A stretch of 64,000 nucleotides of DNA from Magnolia sinica (GCF_029962835.1 NC_080583.1:2775001-2839000), one strand, 5' to 3'; counted from the first letter of the stretch, positions 25,925 through 37,976 are shown. Notes: generated by a model not told the origin, from the sequence alone. A program made the numbers and translations.

Positions 25925-25969
<45 letters not shown>

Positions 25970-28248
25970 CTTGTTCTTTCTTTATCATTTACAGACACGC
26001 ACATGGCATTGATTGGTACTCATTCTTTCTTGTTGATTTCAGATGTTGAGCCATCGTCTCTTCCCTCAAGCAAAATATTCAATTTGGGTGGACTCAAAGT
26101 CTCAGTTTCGGAGGGATCCATTAGGTGTTCTCGAAGCACTACTTTGGCGTACAAATTCTGTCCTTGCAATTTCAGAACACGGAGCCCGAAGTAGCGTCTA
26201 TGATGAGGGGAAGGCCATTGTTAAGAAAAACAAAGCTACTCCAGAAGAAGTTGAAGTGCAGCTGACTCAATACCGTCATGATGGTTTTCCAGATGACAAG
26301 AGGTTTAAGGGCAAGAAAGGTATCCTTCTAATCACATCTTGTGTAGACATGCACATTTGCGCACAGCCATGTACATACGCACGCACACACACGTTTCTTG
26401 ACATGTACATACATTAATATCATCATCATCATCATAACCATCCCAACAATCTGGGTTTTTCTGTACCAATACTGTTTTGCCAATCGGTCCTTTCGAACAC
26501 TTTAGATTCTTCAAGATTTGAAACAAATTCTGTACCGTGTGGAAAAAGTCTGACGACTGGATGGCCTTCTAACATCAATGCTCCTTTACAAAGGTTGGAA
26601 CGGCTGGTGCATTGCCACCAGGTGGAACAGGTGGAACACTCATCTCTTATATATTAGGATTGATCAGCTACAACCGGCTATAGCCTAACTTTAACTTCAA
26701 ATGGTTACCCAGTTGGTTGAATGCTATTAATGACAATAGTAATTCACTATTCTTAACATTTGGTACTAGAGACTTTGTGGTTCATCATGCTATTGCTCTA
26801 GGTTTGCATACAACTATATTGATCCTAGTAAAAGGTGCTTTAGATGCCATCTTTATGAGCATTTTCCCTCGGAAAAAATATGATAATTTCAAGATAAAAA
26901 GTGGAAGCAAAAAAATTCTGAACGCATAAAAATTGTGTCGTAGTGTACAACCAGCTGCATGTGATCAGTTCTCTTCTTACAATTCCATTCTACACAAGTC
27001 TATTTGAAAACAAAAGTGATACCTTAGGTGTTATGCACATGCAATTCACTCAATTTATTTTTATTTTTTTATTTTTTATTTTTTATTTTTTATTTTTATA
27101 CTTTCATTGTAATTAATTAACCTTTTATACAAATGAAACATGCAACTCGGCCCGTGTGAGTTTTTGCTCTAATTGTTGGTTCCGAGCCTGCTTGATGGGT
27201 TGGGTTAGGTAGGCAGCCACTGTAGAGCTGCGTTATCCACTTCTCATGAGTCCTGATAATAAGGAAACATTCATACTTAAACAAAATTGGCCATCTTGGT
27301 TATGGTATTGTGTGTGTCAGACATACCCTGTACCCATCTAATAAATTTTTTTTTTTTTTTTTGGGTGTTATGTATGCTCTATTTATCTATTTTTAATGTA
27401 TTTTTGTTTCATGTAGATCTCAATTTTCTGTATTTTGTGCTCTCACTATATGGGTGTTTGAGTGGATTGAACATTTTCTGGTCTTCTTTATTGGAACCCA
27501 GTTCCGATGCCCGACGCCATGTCTAGTAGGGGTGTAACTCAGGTGGGTTGGGTCAGGTTGCGGGTCAACCTATGCCCGACCTGTCCTCAAGAGGATCCAA
27601 TGCACATCCCTACCTGACTCAAATTCCAACCTGAGGTTTCCAACCTGAACCCAACCCAAAGTCCTCTATTCTTGACCTAAACTGACCCTACATGAGTAGA
27701 CCCAACCCGACCCTACCTGACCGGACCCGACCTGACCCAACCCGACCCTAATATGTGAGATTATTCCCAACCTGACCTTACCAACTCGTATTTGCTCAAC
27801 CCAAACTGAACCCTATTTCAAATCAGGTTGGGGTTTTCCAACCCTAACCCCACCCAAACTTGGGTTGGGTGAGTCAGGTTTGGGTTGATCGGGACCCAAG
27901 TTGCAGTCCCTGTATATAGGTTACATGGTGATTGGTAATTCAAGCAGCCACGTTTCTCTCTCTGTGAGTATGATTTACATCTGGCAGTTAGCGTAATACA
28001 TGCCTCTGGTCTTTGCAGCTCTATCTGAAGCCTCCGTCATCGTGAGGGAGCACACGCCATTGTCAAATCTATTCATGTGCCTTTGGTTCAATGAAGTGGT
28101 ACGGTTTACTTCACGGGATCAGCTTAGCTTCCCATATGTCCTCAGGCGGCTGAATGTACTCAAGATCAATATGTTTCCTGTATGTACTCGCAAAGATCTT
28201 GTAAATAGCATGGGCCACAAGCGCAAGGTGAAGCCTTTGATTATTTAG
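11597..28248 (+). CDS. TOD1: TOD1-like DUF616 protein (putative alkaline ceramidase / glycosyltransferase-like)
   Basis: Six exons: 11597-11909, 21515-21735, 22235-22411, 22503-22658, 26043-26319, 28019-28248. They join in phase to 458 codons including the stop (457 aa), close to Arabidopsis TOD1 as I recall it. Residues 19-47 are very basic and are followed by one membrane segment (about 47-65, [16 protein letters not shown]), so it is a type II membrane protein, probably in the Golgi. DUF616 runs from about residue 160 to 445: [114 protein letters not shown]1 is reported as a ceramidase controlling turgor in pollen tubes and guard cells. Other DUF616 members (MUCI70) act in cell-wall polysaccharide synthesis, so the reaction is not certain. 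The first in-frame ATG is at 11597. Intron 1 is 9,605 bp and full of transposons, and intron 4 is 3.4 kb. The frame is intact. Confidence 0.93.
12619..12880. mobile_element. MITE-like element, GTGTTTGGATGC family
   Basis: In intron 1, the left end GGCTGTGTTGGGTATGAAAG and the right end ATTGCAATTCATAGTGCATC are those of a small family seen also at 43612-43867 and 45608-45875. Members share AATTGCAATTCA near the right end and TTTAATCAAGAG near the left. The TSD is not clear. Confidence 0.45.
13655..13905. mobile_element. GTATCGGCC-family repeat fragment
   Basis: It begins with TAACGGTATCGGCCATCG and has repeated TATCGGCC motifs. It is similar in style to the foldback at 23748-24450 and is probably a non-autonomous DNA transposon fragment. 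Confidence 0.4.
16077..16830 (-). mobile_element. TRIM retrotransposon nested in the chromovirus
   Basis: This is a complete-looking miniature LTR element of 754 bp. Two direct repeats of 350 bp (16077-16426 and 16481-16830) flank only 54 bp of internal DNA. The target duplication CATTA lies at 16072-16076 and 16831-16835. On the minus strand the internal part starts with TTGGTATCAAAGC, a near match to the initiator-tRNA-Met primer site TGGTATCAGAGC. It ends with a short purine tract before the other repeat. Termini are TG at the left and TA (for CA) at the right. The two LTRs differ at roughly 5-6% of positions by eye, so it is younger than its host element. It encodes nothing and depended on other elements to move. 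Confidence 0.85.
18243..18410. repeat. 68-bp tandem repeat with AAACCCTAA motif
   Basis: Two identical 68-bp units (18243-18310 and 18311-18378) and a partial third lie in the presumed chromovirus LTR. Each ends in AAAACCCTAAT. Related degenerate units extend upstream to about 18080. The telomere-like motif is isolated within each unit and is not a telomere array. Confidence 0.85.
19937..20716 (+). repeat. Tandem duplication inside the LINE
   Basis: Unit 1 is 19937-20387 and unit 2 is 20389-20716. Both start TTCTTCAGCTGAA(A/T)GG and both end GCTGGCTCAAATC(C/T)TACCTT. Unit 2 is 328 bp. Unit 1 is the same length plus about 121 bp, which is accounted for by a short L1 3'-end insertion. Confidence 0.85.
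20119..20225 (+). mobile_element. 5'-truncated L1 3' end with poly(A)
   Basis: A short tail segment (TTTTGGCTGTCCTAGCC, then AATAATATTTCCATCTTTCAG) is followed by an A-rich tract. It is flanked by a diverged 14-bp duplication, AGAATTGGTATGGT (20105-20118) and AGAAATGATAAGGT (20226-20239), 11 of 14 matching. The empty-site version survives in the second tandem unit near 20548-20565. Confidence 0.75.
21863..22135. mobile_element. Tourist-like (PIF/Harbinger) MITE
   Basis: This 273-bp element in intron 2 of the DUF616 gene has inverted termini GGGCATGTTTGGATACA at both ends and a TAA TSD at 21860-21862 and 22136-22138. A 3-bp TAA/TTA duplication with GGGC...TTTGG termini is typical of PIF/Harbinger MITEs. 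Confidence 0.85.
23748..24450. mobile_element. Foldback repeat, GTATCGGCC family
   Basis: In intron 4, the left part (GGCCGATACGTATAGGTAAT, GACCGTATCGGCCGTTATGG) is mirrored by the right part (GGTCATGGCGGTCGTTATGC, GGCCGATACCCGTATCGGTA) around an AT-rich centre. It is non-coding and its termini are not fixed. A relative is at 13655-13905. Confidence 0.5.
24716..25080. mobile_element. Foldback element, TTTGCTAAGCCCA family, copy 2
   Basis: The left arm GTGCAATAAAGCTCATGTAC recurs in reverse complement at the right end, just before GTATGGGCTTAGCAAA. The inner arms (AGATCCAATCCATCCATC and its partner) also pair. It is the same family as 4257-4650. It lies in intron 4 of the DUF616 gene and abuts a (TC)n run. 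Confidence 0.6.
25086..25141. repeat. (TC)n microsatellite
   Basis: An almost pure TC run with a single TTT interruption, in intron 4 of the DUF616 gene. Confidence 0.95.
25443..25928. mobile_element. TIR element, TAATGTCCCCACC family
   Basis: The left end TAATGTCCCCACCT and the minus-strand right end TAATGTCCCCACCT match, and inner segments (TTAGCAACGTCCCC and TAACGTCCCCAC) also pair. A TA duplication would fit a Tc1/mariner-type MITE, but the right flank is a (TA)n run, so the TSD cannot be judged. Confidence 0.6.
25928..25965. repeat. (TA)n microsatellite
   Basis: A pure TA run directly after the TIR element, about 80 bp before exon 5 of the DUF616 gene. Confidence 0.95.
27527..27912. 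mobile_element. hAT-like MITE with GGGTTGGG/CCCGACC arms
   Basis: The left terminus TAGGGGTGTAACTCAGGTGG pairs with the minus-strand right terminus CAGGGACTGCAACTTGGGTC. Between them are many CCGACCC/GGGTTGGG words that can self-pair. TAGGGGTG termini are common in plant hAT MITEs. No clean 8-bp TSD was found. It lies in the last intron of the DUF616 gene. Confidence 0.55.
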
Positions 28249-28471
28249 CATCATGTATTTGTGGACCCGTCGATTCTCTCTCGATTCCTTATTTATTTGC
28301 AATTTTCCACATGCATCAGTATTGTGTTTTTTCCGTGGATGTATTCCGATTTGTTCCGGGCTCCCCCAAGGTGGAGGAACCAATACCCTGATATGTGGGA
28401 ACTTCCAAGTGTGCCATGTTAGAATTGCTGGGGTTGTGTTTTGTTTTCTTTTTCTCCTCTGCATTGTCGAC

Positions 28472-29455
28472 CATTGTTGTAAAACTCACTGACTCAACTC
28501 AAAACTCCATCGAATCACTGAGGAACTCAGAATTGGAACCGATTCGATGTCGACTTGGGAAGACACAACGAGTTTATCCGATGACTCGCCTCAGTCAACT
28601 CGGCATGACTCACACCGAGTCACTCACGTGGAGGAAGGTGATGCTCTTGACCAACTTGTCTATCGCTAAGCTCTTATTTTGATTTATGTTATCATTATTA
28701 TTATTATTATTATTATTTATAGTACCTATTTGAAATATTTACTACCTTAACATTTTTAATTTATAATAATTAAACTATCAAGTTGAGTCTTGGAATTAAC
28801 CCGACCTTTCTGAACGTCGAGTAGTGTTTTCAGGTTTTTGAACTATGGTCAGGCCACTTGAAAACCATCATATAGGTAGTTTTGGCTGGCTGAAAAACCA
28901 GGCCGAGGGTATGTTATGCCTTCTATCCCAAACCTCCCTAGCATTTCAGCCCAGATTAACATAAGAAACAAACAAAGCTCCCATGAGTGGCTTCCGCAAT
29001 CTTCATGGACGGAGGGCAATGGATTTTTGCTGTGAACTACCGGATCACTCAGAAAAATCATCAGGACAGCTTGTAGAAGCTCGTCTGTTGAATGTCGTAG
29101 GATTGCTGAAAAACCCATAAATCTTGGCCTGAGAAACAACTCAATTGTGTTTGTTTGGAACTCTATTAGACTCACTATGTTAGCTTGTAAATGCTTCGTA
29201 GTGTAAATGCATGCAGCTTCTCGCAATTCTCAATGGCCTAAAACAGCCAGAATTCTTTGTATTATAGAGGCTACAGTCCTTAGTTGAGTTGTCATTATCA
29301 CAGACAAGCTTAAAAGACTTGGTGAGTTGACTCTTTTGGTCCTGAGTCAAGTTGGCACTCGCCTAAATCGGGGTGACTGATGGTATCGAACTAGGTTGGG
29401 TTCCACCAAGTTTGAGTCAACTCGGATGAGCCGTATCAGACTTAAAACCATGGGC
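28472..29455. mobile_element. Split TTTTAAGACTCG-family element
   Basis: A left half (28472-28640, GTTGTAAAACTCACTGACTC) and a right half (about 29287-29455, ending GTATCAGACTTAAAACCATG) look like the two ends of one foldback element rich in GACTCAACTCGG words. Unrelated DNA with an ATT-repeat (28690-28720) lies between them. A compact relative is at 38034-38270. Confidence 0.4.
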
Positions 29456-30183
29456 ACTAACAAGCAGGGCTGAGGTTGGTTTGCCGGGTTTGAGCTAGCT
29501 GGGATGGGCCTATTCACTACAGTTCCACAGATAGCCCAATTGGGCAACATGCAGTGTTTAAAGTATCAGTATCGCTGCAAGTTTTACTGGTTGGGGATAT
29601 GAAAATAATATTGATATCGCTGATAATATCGTCGATAATCAGAAATGCAAGGAAATAGGGAAAATGGTAGATTTTTCAGTGAAATTTCATGAGATGGTAA
29701 TAAGTTTTATATATATGAATAAAAAAATACAAAAAGAATGCATACGTAATAAGTTTTCATTTAATAGATGTCTAAAATCAAGTCTTATCATAGGAAACGA
29801 GTCCAACCATCTCATCCATCTTATTTATCCATTCAAACATCCCATTTATTCATCCAACCTTCCATCTAAGTATCTATCGATATTTCAGAATGTTTGTTTT
29901 AAATGTTCATTGATATTTTAGAATATTAAGAAACCATATTTCATTAATGAATTGTCGATATTTCATTGACAAATTGTCAATAACTAAAAATGAAATGAAA
30001 GATTGTGATCGCGATATTGCCTATGTTATAATACCGGTAATATGTGATATGATCAACGCATATAACCATATATGCGTTGATCATATTTTGAAATAAGAAG
30101 TTTTTTAATAAACAGATTTTTGGTGATATTATCAAAATATCATTAATGCAAGTAACACCTGAAATAAGATATCAATACATTGG

Positions 30184-30339
30184 GTCCTTTCTCTTACCCT
30201 GGTGGTAGACTCTCAGGAGTTTCAACACCTGGTTGAGGGTTCGGGTACCCATAGGTGGTGAAATTCCACTACAGCGTCAGCGTGAGTGTGTGGTGGTGTG
30301 TGTGCGTGTGTAAAAAAGAAAAAAAAAGAAAGAAAGATG
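30184..30339 (+). mobile_element. SINE with 17-bp TSD
   Basis: This 156-bp element is flanked by an exact 17-bp duplication, AGATATCAATACATTGG, at 30167-30183 and 30340-30356. It has a tRNA-like internal promoter: a box A-like CCTGGTGGTAGACTC and a box B-like GAGGGTTCGGGTACCC. A TG-rich stretch and an A-rich tail follow. This is a textbook tRNA-derived SINE. Relatives are at 36080-36203 (+) and 49215-49360 (-). Confidence 0.9.
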
Positions 30340-31519
30340 AGATATCAATACATTGGTGATACAAGCAATATCTGAAATTTATGAAGTAAACAATTGTTAT
30401 TGGTCTCGCCGAGCGAGAGATGGGGATGCTATCGGTGGTACCCGAAACAATGGCAATAAGACTGTCCACATAATGCACAGACAAGGTGGGCCACTGTGTG
30501 GGTTGAATTGGACCATTGTGATCTAAACCATCCATTGTTTCATACACGTATGGCCTGCCTAACGAGTGGATGGGGCTGATTTTTTAGCCAAGAGCATATC
30601 TTCATGGCCCAACTTGGGCACTGCTCGGTTGTTGTAATAAACGTGACATGTTGGGGCGTCTGAATCCATTTAATGCAAGATACAATAAGAAAAAAACCAA
30701 CATTTTGCTCCCGTATTGGCCATTCGTGTTGTTGAATATGAGCCGTTGATGATGAATACCAGCAATTGGTAGCCTTTATTGGCTCTCATTGGAAGAGGTC
30801 GTGGACGTGATGTGAATTCAATTTTTGTTTGAAGGTAGATTGCATGTTGGAGGCCAATCCTTAGACTGTTTGGCTCCAAAATACCCTTATGAGATGATCA
30901 TAGCCATCCAATCAAGGGCCAGCGTGGATCGATTGTTATTCGTTTCTCTTGTCCGAGGAGGTTATTCGCAGCACACGTGCAGCCGTGGTACCATTGTGTG
31001 TGTGTGTGTGGGAGCTCATTCTCATCAATAGACAGAGGAAACGGCTAAAGATCCCAACTGATGAGTGGACCATCCCAAATTTTAACTGTGGGCCACAAAT
31101 GATAGATGGTCTGGATATCACACACACGTTCCACATTGTCACGTGTTCCCAACAAACCGACCACTTCTGAGTTCTGACTATAGTGTATTGTCAATGGAGA
31201 AATGCGCACCCCATGCACGTTGAAACGAGACACGCTCGCATAAGATCAGACTGGCTTGTCAGGCAATCCCCACTCTGCAGATTCCATGCATCTAAAATCA
31301 GTCACGTATCGATCATAAGGTGGGCCACACATATACATAGAATTTGAATAGCCTGTCAGTTTCTCTTAACTGTTCACGTGTTTCGAACAGGTGAGGCCCA
31401 CCTTGCGTTCAGACGAGCGGCTCCGATCTCACACTCGTGTGCCTCGTGTCTCACATTGGAGCAAGTGCACTCGACTTAAGCGAGTGCAATTGACATCACG
31501 CACGAGGCCGGTTCATCCA

Positions 31520-31870
31520 CAATGTTGGTAGAATAAGCTTAGTCTACAACGCGTTGTATGTGGCCCACCGTTATGTAGGGCCCACATCCAATCCGTCCAT
31601 AATGACATCCAATCCACTCAGAAGATGATTCCCACGAGAATGAATGGACACACCCAAAATCACTCATTAAAAACTCAGATGGGCCACGGCATGTGATTTT
31701 AGAGTTTCTGTGCACGGTTTTACGTGTGGTGTGGCCCACATGAGATTTTGGTACGCTTGACTTTTGGGCCGCGAGGAGAACATGAGGGAGTGAAGATGGA
31801 CGGATTGGATTCTATGCTAACATCACGGTGGGCCCCACAACAGAATAAGCTTATTCCACAAATCGCTGTA
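31520..31870. mobile_element. Foldback MITE, GAATAAGCTTA-ended variant
   Basis: Inverted ends GAATAAGCTTA lie at both sides, each followed by a GGCCCACCGTKATG block. The core resembles the Mutator-like foldback family in layout (AACTCAGATGGGCCAC, GTGTGGCCCACATGAGATTT). GTGGGCCCCAC lies at 31828-31838, and another at 31957-31967 just outside. The TSD is unclear. A related copy is at 50265-50720. Confidence 0.55.
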
Positions 31871-34800
31871 GTGCAGGCCTCCTTCTACGCAGCATGGCTC
31901 TCTTGTCAAAATGCTCTTGGAAACTTCGGCTTGTCGCGTTGCCGGAATCCTATCTGGTGGGCCCCACTTCGGGAAACGCCATCTCTGACGATGCTAACGA
32001 CGTTCTGCCCGCATTTCGGTTTTGGAATCTCGAGGCGTTGAGTAAAAGATAGAATAGAGATATCGAGAAGGAAAGAGAGCTGGATTCCCGCTGCAGAAGA
32101 TATACAGTTCCCATTTCTCTACTCCATACTTTGGCGGCGTTTACAAACCCCTGTGCATCCACTTAAAGATTGTACGGTTTAATCACATTTAATTCAAATC
32201 AAAACAATCCAAATCATGGGAACAAATTTAGATGGCCCACATATCAAACATTAAACTGATCAGATGCCATAAATGCTGATTGGATGACGTACAATGTACG
32301 GTCAAAATGGAAATACTCTACTTTTCGAATACAACAAATAAATGTCCAGTGATCAGAGGTTAGGATCGTTTATTAAATCCTAATTGAGAGTTATGACATA
32401 TCTACTTTGGGTCCCACGTTTTGCACCGTTAATTTTAGTTTCATTTATAAAATCGCTGAGTGCATGGTTATGGCTCTGAGAATCTGCCAGCAACTAGATT
32501 TTCGTTTTTATTAGGATAATTTTATAATGTCGGATGGAACTGAGAAGATGCACCAGATGAACGGTTTGGATTTCCCATAAATATCACATGTGAACCCCAC
32601 CACTCGAACGTATGTAGATTACTATACGTTTGGAGCGTACACGATCATCTTACGTTCCAAACGTAAGATGCAACAAGGAGCATGGGTCTGTTGCTCATAA
32701 ATGTGGATGTATGTTTTATGGATAAAAACGATATCTTACACGCCTGAACACTCAATACACATGTGAACATGGCACATGTGTGAAAGATCTAGCGCCGTTC
32801 ATTAGGCGGGAGTGCAGGATCCACCACTGATGTAGCCCGACACAAAAACAAGGCTATTCAGGAAATTTTAATGGCTGGATTTGAGAGAGAAAAAACAAGA
32901 TGGATGGTTAAGAAAACATTGACCAATGGTCGATTTCCTCAAACTCAGCTTGTTATAATTGTCCAGTCAACATGATATTTAAGCCAAGTAAAATCCACGG
33001 TGGGACCCACATGATGAACAGATCAGATCTCTTACACATTTGTTGAATAAACAAGTATAGTGTGAGATTAGTATCATGCTCATTTTGGGGCATGCTTGTA
33101 TGAAGCAACTCATAGAAAACCCAGATTAGATCATAAAAGCACAGGTATGTCTGTCATTTCTCTAAAACAATCTTATTTTTGGGTTTTGATAATGTACTGT
33201 ACCTCATACCACACGACTGGTGTCCACAAATGGATTGCATCCTTAGACTGATCTGAACCGTTCATCTTCTATGTAGTACCATGTAGAAGCTATGGTCATA
33301 TAATCATGCTTCACTAATGATCTGGATTCTTGAAAATTTGATTTGAATATGAGCCATTTGCTATTCATCTTCTTACACAATCACCTTTTCAATAAATGTT
33401 TCTTACAATGGCCCAATTAGCATAGAATCCAGACTATGAACGGTTTAGATCATCATTTAAGATGCATTCGAGTGTAGAAACTGGGTCTGTATGTATACTG
33501 GCGCAGAGGCACTGTACAGTATCAAAACCCCTTATTTTTTGGGCCATTGGGAAATGAAATGATATTTTTCTAATTTTGACAACACTAATAACAACCATCT
33601 TGTCTATACTTTGAAAATCAAATAGTTAAAAAATAGGATTTTATCCATAGATTTCCACACTGTGGGCCCATTTAGGTTTAGTACCCCAGATCACCATACG
33701 ATTGGATCATGATCGAACGGTTAAAATCCATTTTCCTTTTTTTATTTTTTTATTTTAATTTTTATTGGTATTGGGAATGGGTGCATGTCTTCTGAATTTG
33801 TCATTCAGACTTGGAAATTATGTGATGGCAAAAATGTTTCAGTGATCCAAGCCGTTTGAATGGTGGGGCTTATCATGGGCTGGGGAAACACACAAAATCT
33901 CACACATTGGAATATTTCACACCTTTGATACTTTTGAACTATTTTCCTTCGAAAACTAGCTGACTTCCTAACTAATTTTTTTGGGTCATTGATGAAAAGA
34001 TAGAAGGCAGCCAACATCAGGCGTCCATCTCATTAGATCAACGGTTTGGATCATTGAACATGGCCCCGAATGCATGAAATCATGGGCATAGGACTATATG
34101 GATAATTCGTCACTATTTTAAAACGGTGGTAATTCTTTGCCTGTGCATATGACATAGTTGTACACCAATCCATACCATCCAAACTACTGAATCAACGGTG
34201 AATGAAGAATAACCAAAACTTCCAGGGTGATATTAACAATCTGATCTTTCCCTTGAAACTGGACCACTCATTTCTTTATGTCTAAACATTCATTTGATAG
34301 CCATAAATTGCATGGTTAGGATTGTCTGACCAAAGTGATTTCATAGGTATGCTCCATCCACAGTATCCATCACAATTTGAATGCTCTAGATAACATCATA
34401 TGAGTGCCACATGTGAGGATGATAAGTCACCATAATGGTAGTGAATATCATGGATATATGTCCAGCTTAAGAAACTCAAATGCTTATTACACCAAGATGC
34501 CAGGTACTCTTCCTTGCATTATCCAATATACAATGCATGTGTGGAAAGGTAACCTTTTAGAAAGCTGTCCCTATCATGAGAGGAGAGGTGGACCACATCC
34601 CATATTTTCTTTTAACCTTTTGTACTGATCTTGGGAAAGATCAAGCTCTATCTTCTTATTTTATTCAAGGATTCTGTGACAAGCAATGCTCTTCTTTAGC
34701 AAAGGAGACAATCAAGGTATCTTTCCTTTCAGTGAGATTTGCCTAAATAAATAAAACTCACAAAACCTATTTCCTTGAACCACCCAATATTCTTTCCTTA

Positions 34801-35206
34801 TCACTATTCACTTGAGAGTTTTTTTTTTCTTCTTTCTTTTAAGCAAAGCTCGCTTTCCAAGTGTTAATTTAATGATGTGGATCATGACCTTGCCTCACAT
34901 GCAAACAAGCATGTGTACGGTTGAAATGGGTGGTCACTGTTCAGGTCACCCATTTAATAATTAGGTCTATATTTTGGTCCCACACCCAAATCATTATAAT
35001 TTGGCAGGGTCTAAGTCCAAATAAGCCTACTTTGGCCGGGTCTGGTATGAGAGGATCTAAACTCCATGGATAAAGCCTCTGAGGTCTGAGTCACATTCTC
35101 ACAATGATTTCTATAGTGATGGATGGCTTAGTTTTGTATAAGTCGTGCATTGCTAGCATGTGTCATGAAGTTGCCGTTAGCACAAGCAACTATGCCTATT
35201 AATAAT

Positions 35207-35962
35207 TGTTATTTTAGAAATCTAATTAGCTCTTTTTGAGCATGCTTACTTGCATAAGGAAGTTCCTAACTAGAGCGGGGGACCCTCCGATGTCCAAGTC
35301 AGGAAAGGAATCTGGGTCTAGTTAAGTGTTGAGAATTTAGGGTTAAAGATTTATGTGTACCATTTAAAATTAGAGGCATCTTTATTTATAGTTTTGAAAA
35401 GGTAGTGACGTAGAGGAGATCTCCATATCTAGTAGGTGTGTAATGTAGAGGTATTTGAATCCCGAACGCGTAGTGAATCTCCCGAGATTTTCGACGAAGA
35501 TCTCGGGATCCCAAGCGTGTTGTGGATATATCCTCCAAAGATCTCAGATGGATCTCTATCCCGATACGCTTCTTAGATCTTCGGCTAAGATTTTGGATAG
35601 ATGCGGTTAGACCTTGATAGGAGGCGAGTTGAGCCAACTTGAAGTGTGCCGACATGGGCTATGCCGGCCCGGGTCATACTGCCCTGGGTCATGCCGACTT
35701 GTCCCCTTAGTTGAGTAAAGGAACGGAGCGCTCCTGACAAACTTCGGATATCTTGGAATCGACGGAGGTAGTTCTCTTGCGGGCATGTTCTTTGGCCACA
35801 GACTTTTGAGTATGAAGCGGATTCCCATGATGACTATGCTTCTTCTTCCTCTCTCTCTTTCTCTATCTTTTTGCCGTGGAGAGAGGAGAATGAAAGGGCT
35901 TATTATTTGCTTGGTTGAGCGTGTAAGGTTCTGAATAGGTCGGTCCGTTTTTCCCCATAACA
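35207..35962 (-). mobile_element. Solo LTR, family shared with 56979-57972
   Basis: This is a fossil solo LTR of 756 bp with TG and CA ends (TGTTATTTTAG at the left, CCCCATAACA at the right). The flanking 5-mers ATAAT and ATAAC match at four of five bases. Reading on the minus strand, it contains a TATA-like CTATAAATAAAG, then a segment complementary to CTAGAGCGGGGGACCCTCCG, which is also found in the other solo LTR. No internal domain is attached. The superfamily is not determined. Confidence 0.6.
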
Positions 35963-36079
35963 ATAACATTTGTTAGGAAACAATTGCATGCAACAACCAT
36001 ATGATAGGAAGCAATCGCATGCAACAAGTATATATGATCTCTCGCACCCATCGATTTCTTTTATATTAACATTTTGCAT

Positions 36080-36203
36080 CCATGGGTTTGGCTCCATAGC
36101 TTAGTAATAAACAGACTTTATTTCAACGTTGAGTTCATGGGATCGAGTACTCATGTAACTTGTGTGTGTGTTAAAAATAAAAATAAAAAAATAAAAAACA
36201 AGA
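36080..36203 (+). mobile_element. SINE with 12-bp TSD
   Basis: This 124-bp element has an exact 12-bp duplication AACATTTTGCAT at 36068-36079 and 36204-36215. It has a box A-like TAGCTTAGTAATAAAC, a box B-like TGGGATCGAGTACTC, a TGTGTGTG stretch and an A-rich tail. It has the same architecture as 30184-30339 but is more diverged. Confidence 0.8.
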
Positions 36204-36654
36204 AACATTTTGCATGCAAACTCATCTACTTTGGCCGACTTTTTCTTCCATCCACCAATGAATAATTATAATTCTCCAATTCTCACTTTCCTTAAATTTT
36301 TAGCTTCCATGGGTAATACTTTATTATTATTATCATTATCATTTATACATACACCAATTTTGGATGCAATTTACTGGTGGATCATGCTATCTCATTTCTC
36401 TCATCAATCTATACTCTTCAATAGATGGGCCGTCGATTGGATGGGCCATTGCAATGATCAATCCAACTTTCCGGCACTGCCGATCAAAGAAGTGACCTAA
36501 TGATCCAATGGTTCAGATTAACCTGCATGCTTAGCAATTGTGTTATTTTGTTAAAGATAAGGCTGCAAACATGAAGTTTAAGAAATACTAGATACATAAA
36601 GCACCAGTGCGTAATTTGAATCCTTTACAACAGCAATGCCTAAAATACCCAAGT

Positions 36655-37075
36655 CTGTGGGGTCCACCATTTTGTATATGTAATCCACTCCGTCTAAAAA
36701 GTTCTATCCTATATATTAGCTCCTAATTCCAAAAACTAGCTAGATCAACGATTCAGATGGACGACACCAGATGGAACAATGGGATGGGATGCCAACAATA
36801 GGTTTATGTTGGGACCACCATTGTGGTATGTCTCATTAATCCCGTTGATCAGGTGTAATTCACCAGGATGAAAATAATATACCAAAATGAGCCTGATAAA
36901 AAATTTAGGTGGGCCACACCTCGTGAATGGGAGCAATTTTAAATTGTTTCCATTGGTGTGGCCCGCATAAGTTTCTAATCAGGCTTATTTTCTTCATGTA
37001 CCGTCCAACTAATGGTTCTTGCCTGATATGCCGACTGGATTTCAAATACACAACATTGTGGGGCCCACAGCTTCA
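36655..37075. mobile_element. Mutator-like foldback MITE core
   Basis: The left edge CTGTGGGGTCCACCATTTTG and the right edge TTGTGGGGCCCACAG are inverted counterparts of the family core. GGTGGGCCACACCTCGTGAA and GGTGTGGCCCGCATAAG lie in the right arm. GTGGGGCCCAC is at 37058-37068. The outer termini and TSD were not resolved. Confidence 0.6.
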
Positions 37076-37194
37076 GCACTTTACACGCTGCGACTAACAG
37101 GTTGTAGACTATTCCAGTCCATGAATAGGGCCAAACAAGCGGATGACAGTGGCAGAATAAGTAAATACGGATGAATACATGTCCAATAATGGGC

Positions 37195-37400
37195 CGTCCT
37201 TGCCGCCAAAAATATGAGACCCGGTGACTCGGACTGACTCGTTTGGTTCCGAGTTGAGTCAGAACTCGACCGAGTTGGGGGATGACCCAAACGAGCCGGG
37301 TTGATTCAACACATCTTCTCAATGCTGACTCATGCTGTCGAGTCGGATTGGAGTTGACCTCGTCCAAGTCAACTCGGACGAGTCATCAATCCATCTTTAA
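37195..37400. repeat. GACTCGG-rich repeat fragment
   Basis: Dense GACTCGGA, GAGTTGA and AACTCGG words of the type seen in the TTTTAAGACTCG family. It is probably an internal fragment of such an element, with no termini seen. Confidence 0.35.
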
Positions 37401-37535
37401 CATCCATGGCTTGGACATGGGCCTTGGTTTTAGTCCTAATAACTATTTGGTGTGGACATGGTCTCACATTTGCTCGAAAGGCTAGTTAAGTAGGTCCAGT
37501 CCAGCCTGCGTAGACTCGGGTGCTTATCTCATCTC

Positions 37536-37976
37536 TAGAGCTGTATATGAGCCGAGTTAGCTTGGTTAACTCGTTCGACTCGACTCGAAAAAGCTCGATT
37601 CAACTCAGCTTGAAACTGGGTTTGAGCCGAGTCAAGCTGATTTTTTGAGCTGGAAATTCTGAGCTAGACCGAGCTTGACTTGACTCGACTCGGTTCGAAT
37701 TGATTCGACTCTATTTATATTTAAATAAATTATATATTATATATTATATACATTAAAAATCCTAAAATCTATACTCAATCTCAGCTTGTAGGCTCAAACT
37801 CAAACTTGGCTCGAAAGATCGAGCTCAAGCTCGGCTCAAGCTGCTGATAAGTTGAGCTGAGCTGGCCAGTCAGGCTCGAGGACCGAGTCGAGCTGAGTTT
37901 GAGCTGGGGTAGCTTGCTGGCCGAGCCGAGTCGAGTTGGGCTAAGTTTGACTCAATTCGGATCGTGTACAACTCTA
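37536..37976. mobile_element. hAT MITE with exact 8-bp TSD
   Basis: This 441-bp element has an exact 8-bp duplication CTCATCTC at 37528-37535 and 37977-37984, the hAT signature. Inverted ends are TAGAGCTGTATATGAGCCGA on the left and TAGAGTTGTACACGATCCGA on the right (minus strand). The interior is made of GAGCTCGA/GAGCCGAG words and an AT-rich centre. It is non-coding. Confidence 0.88.
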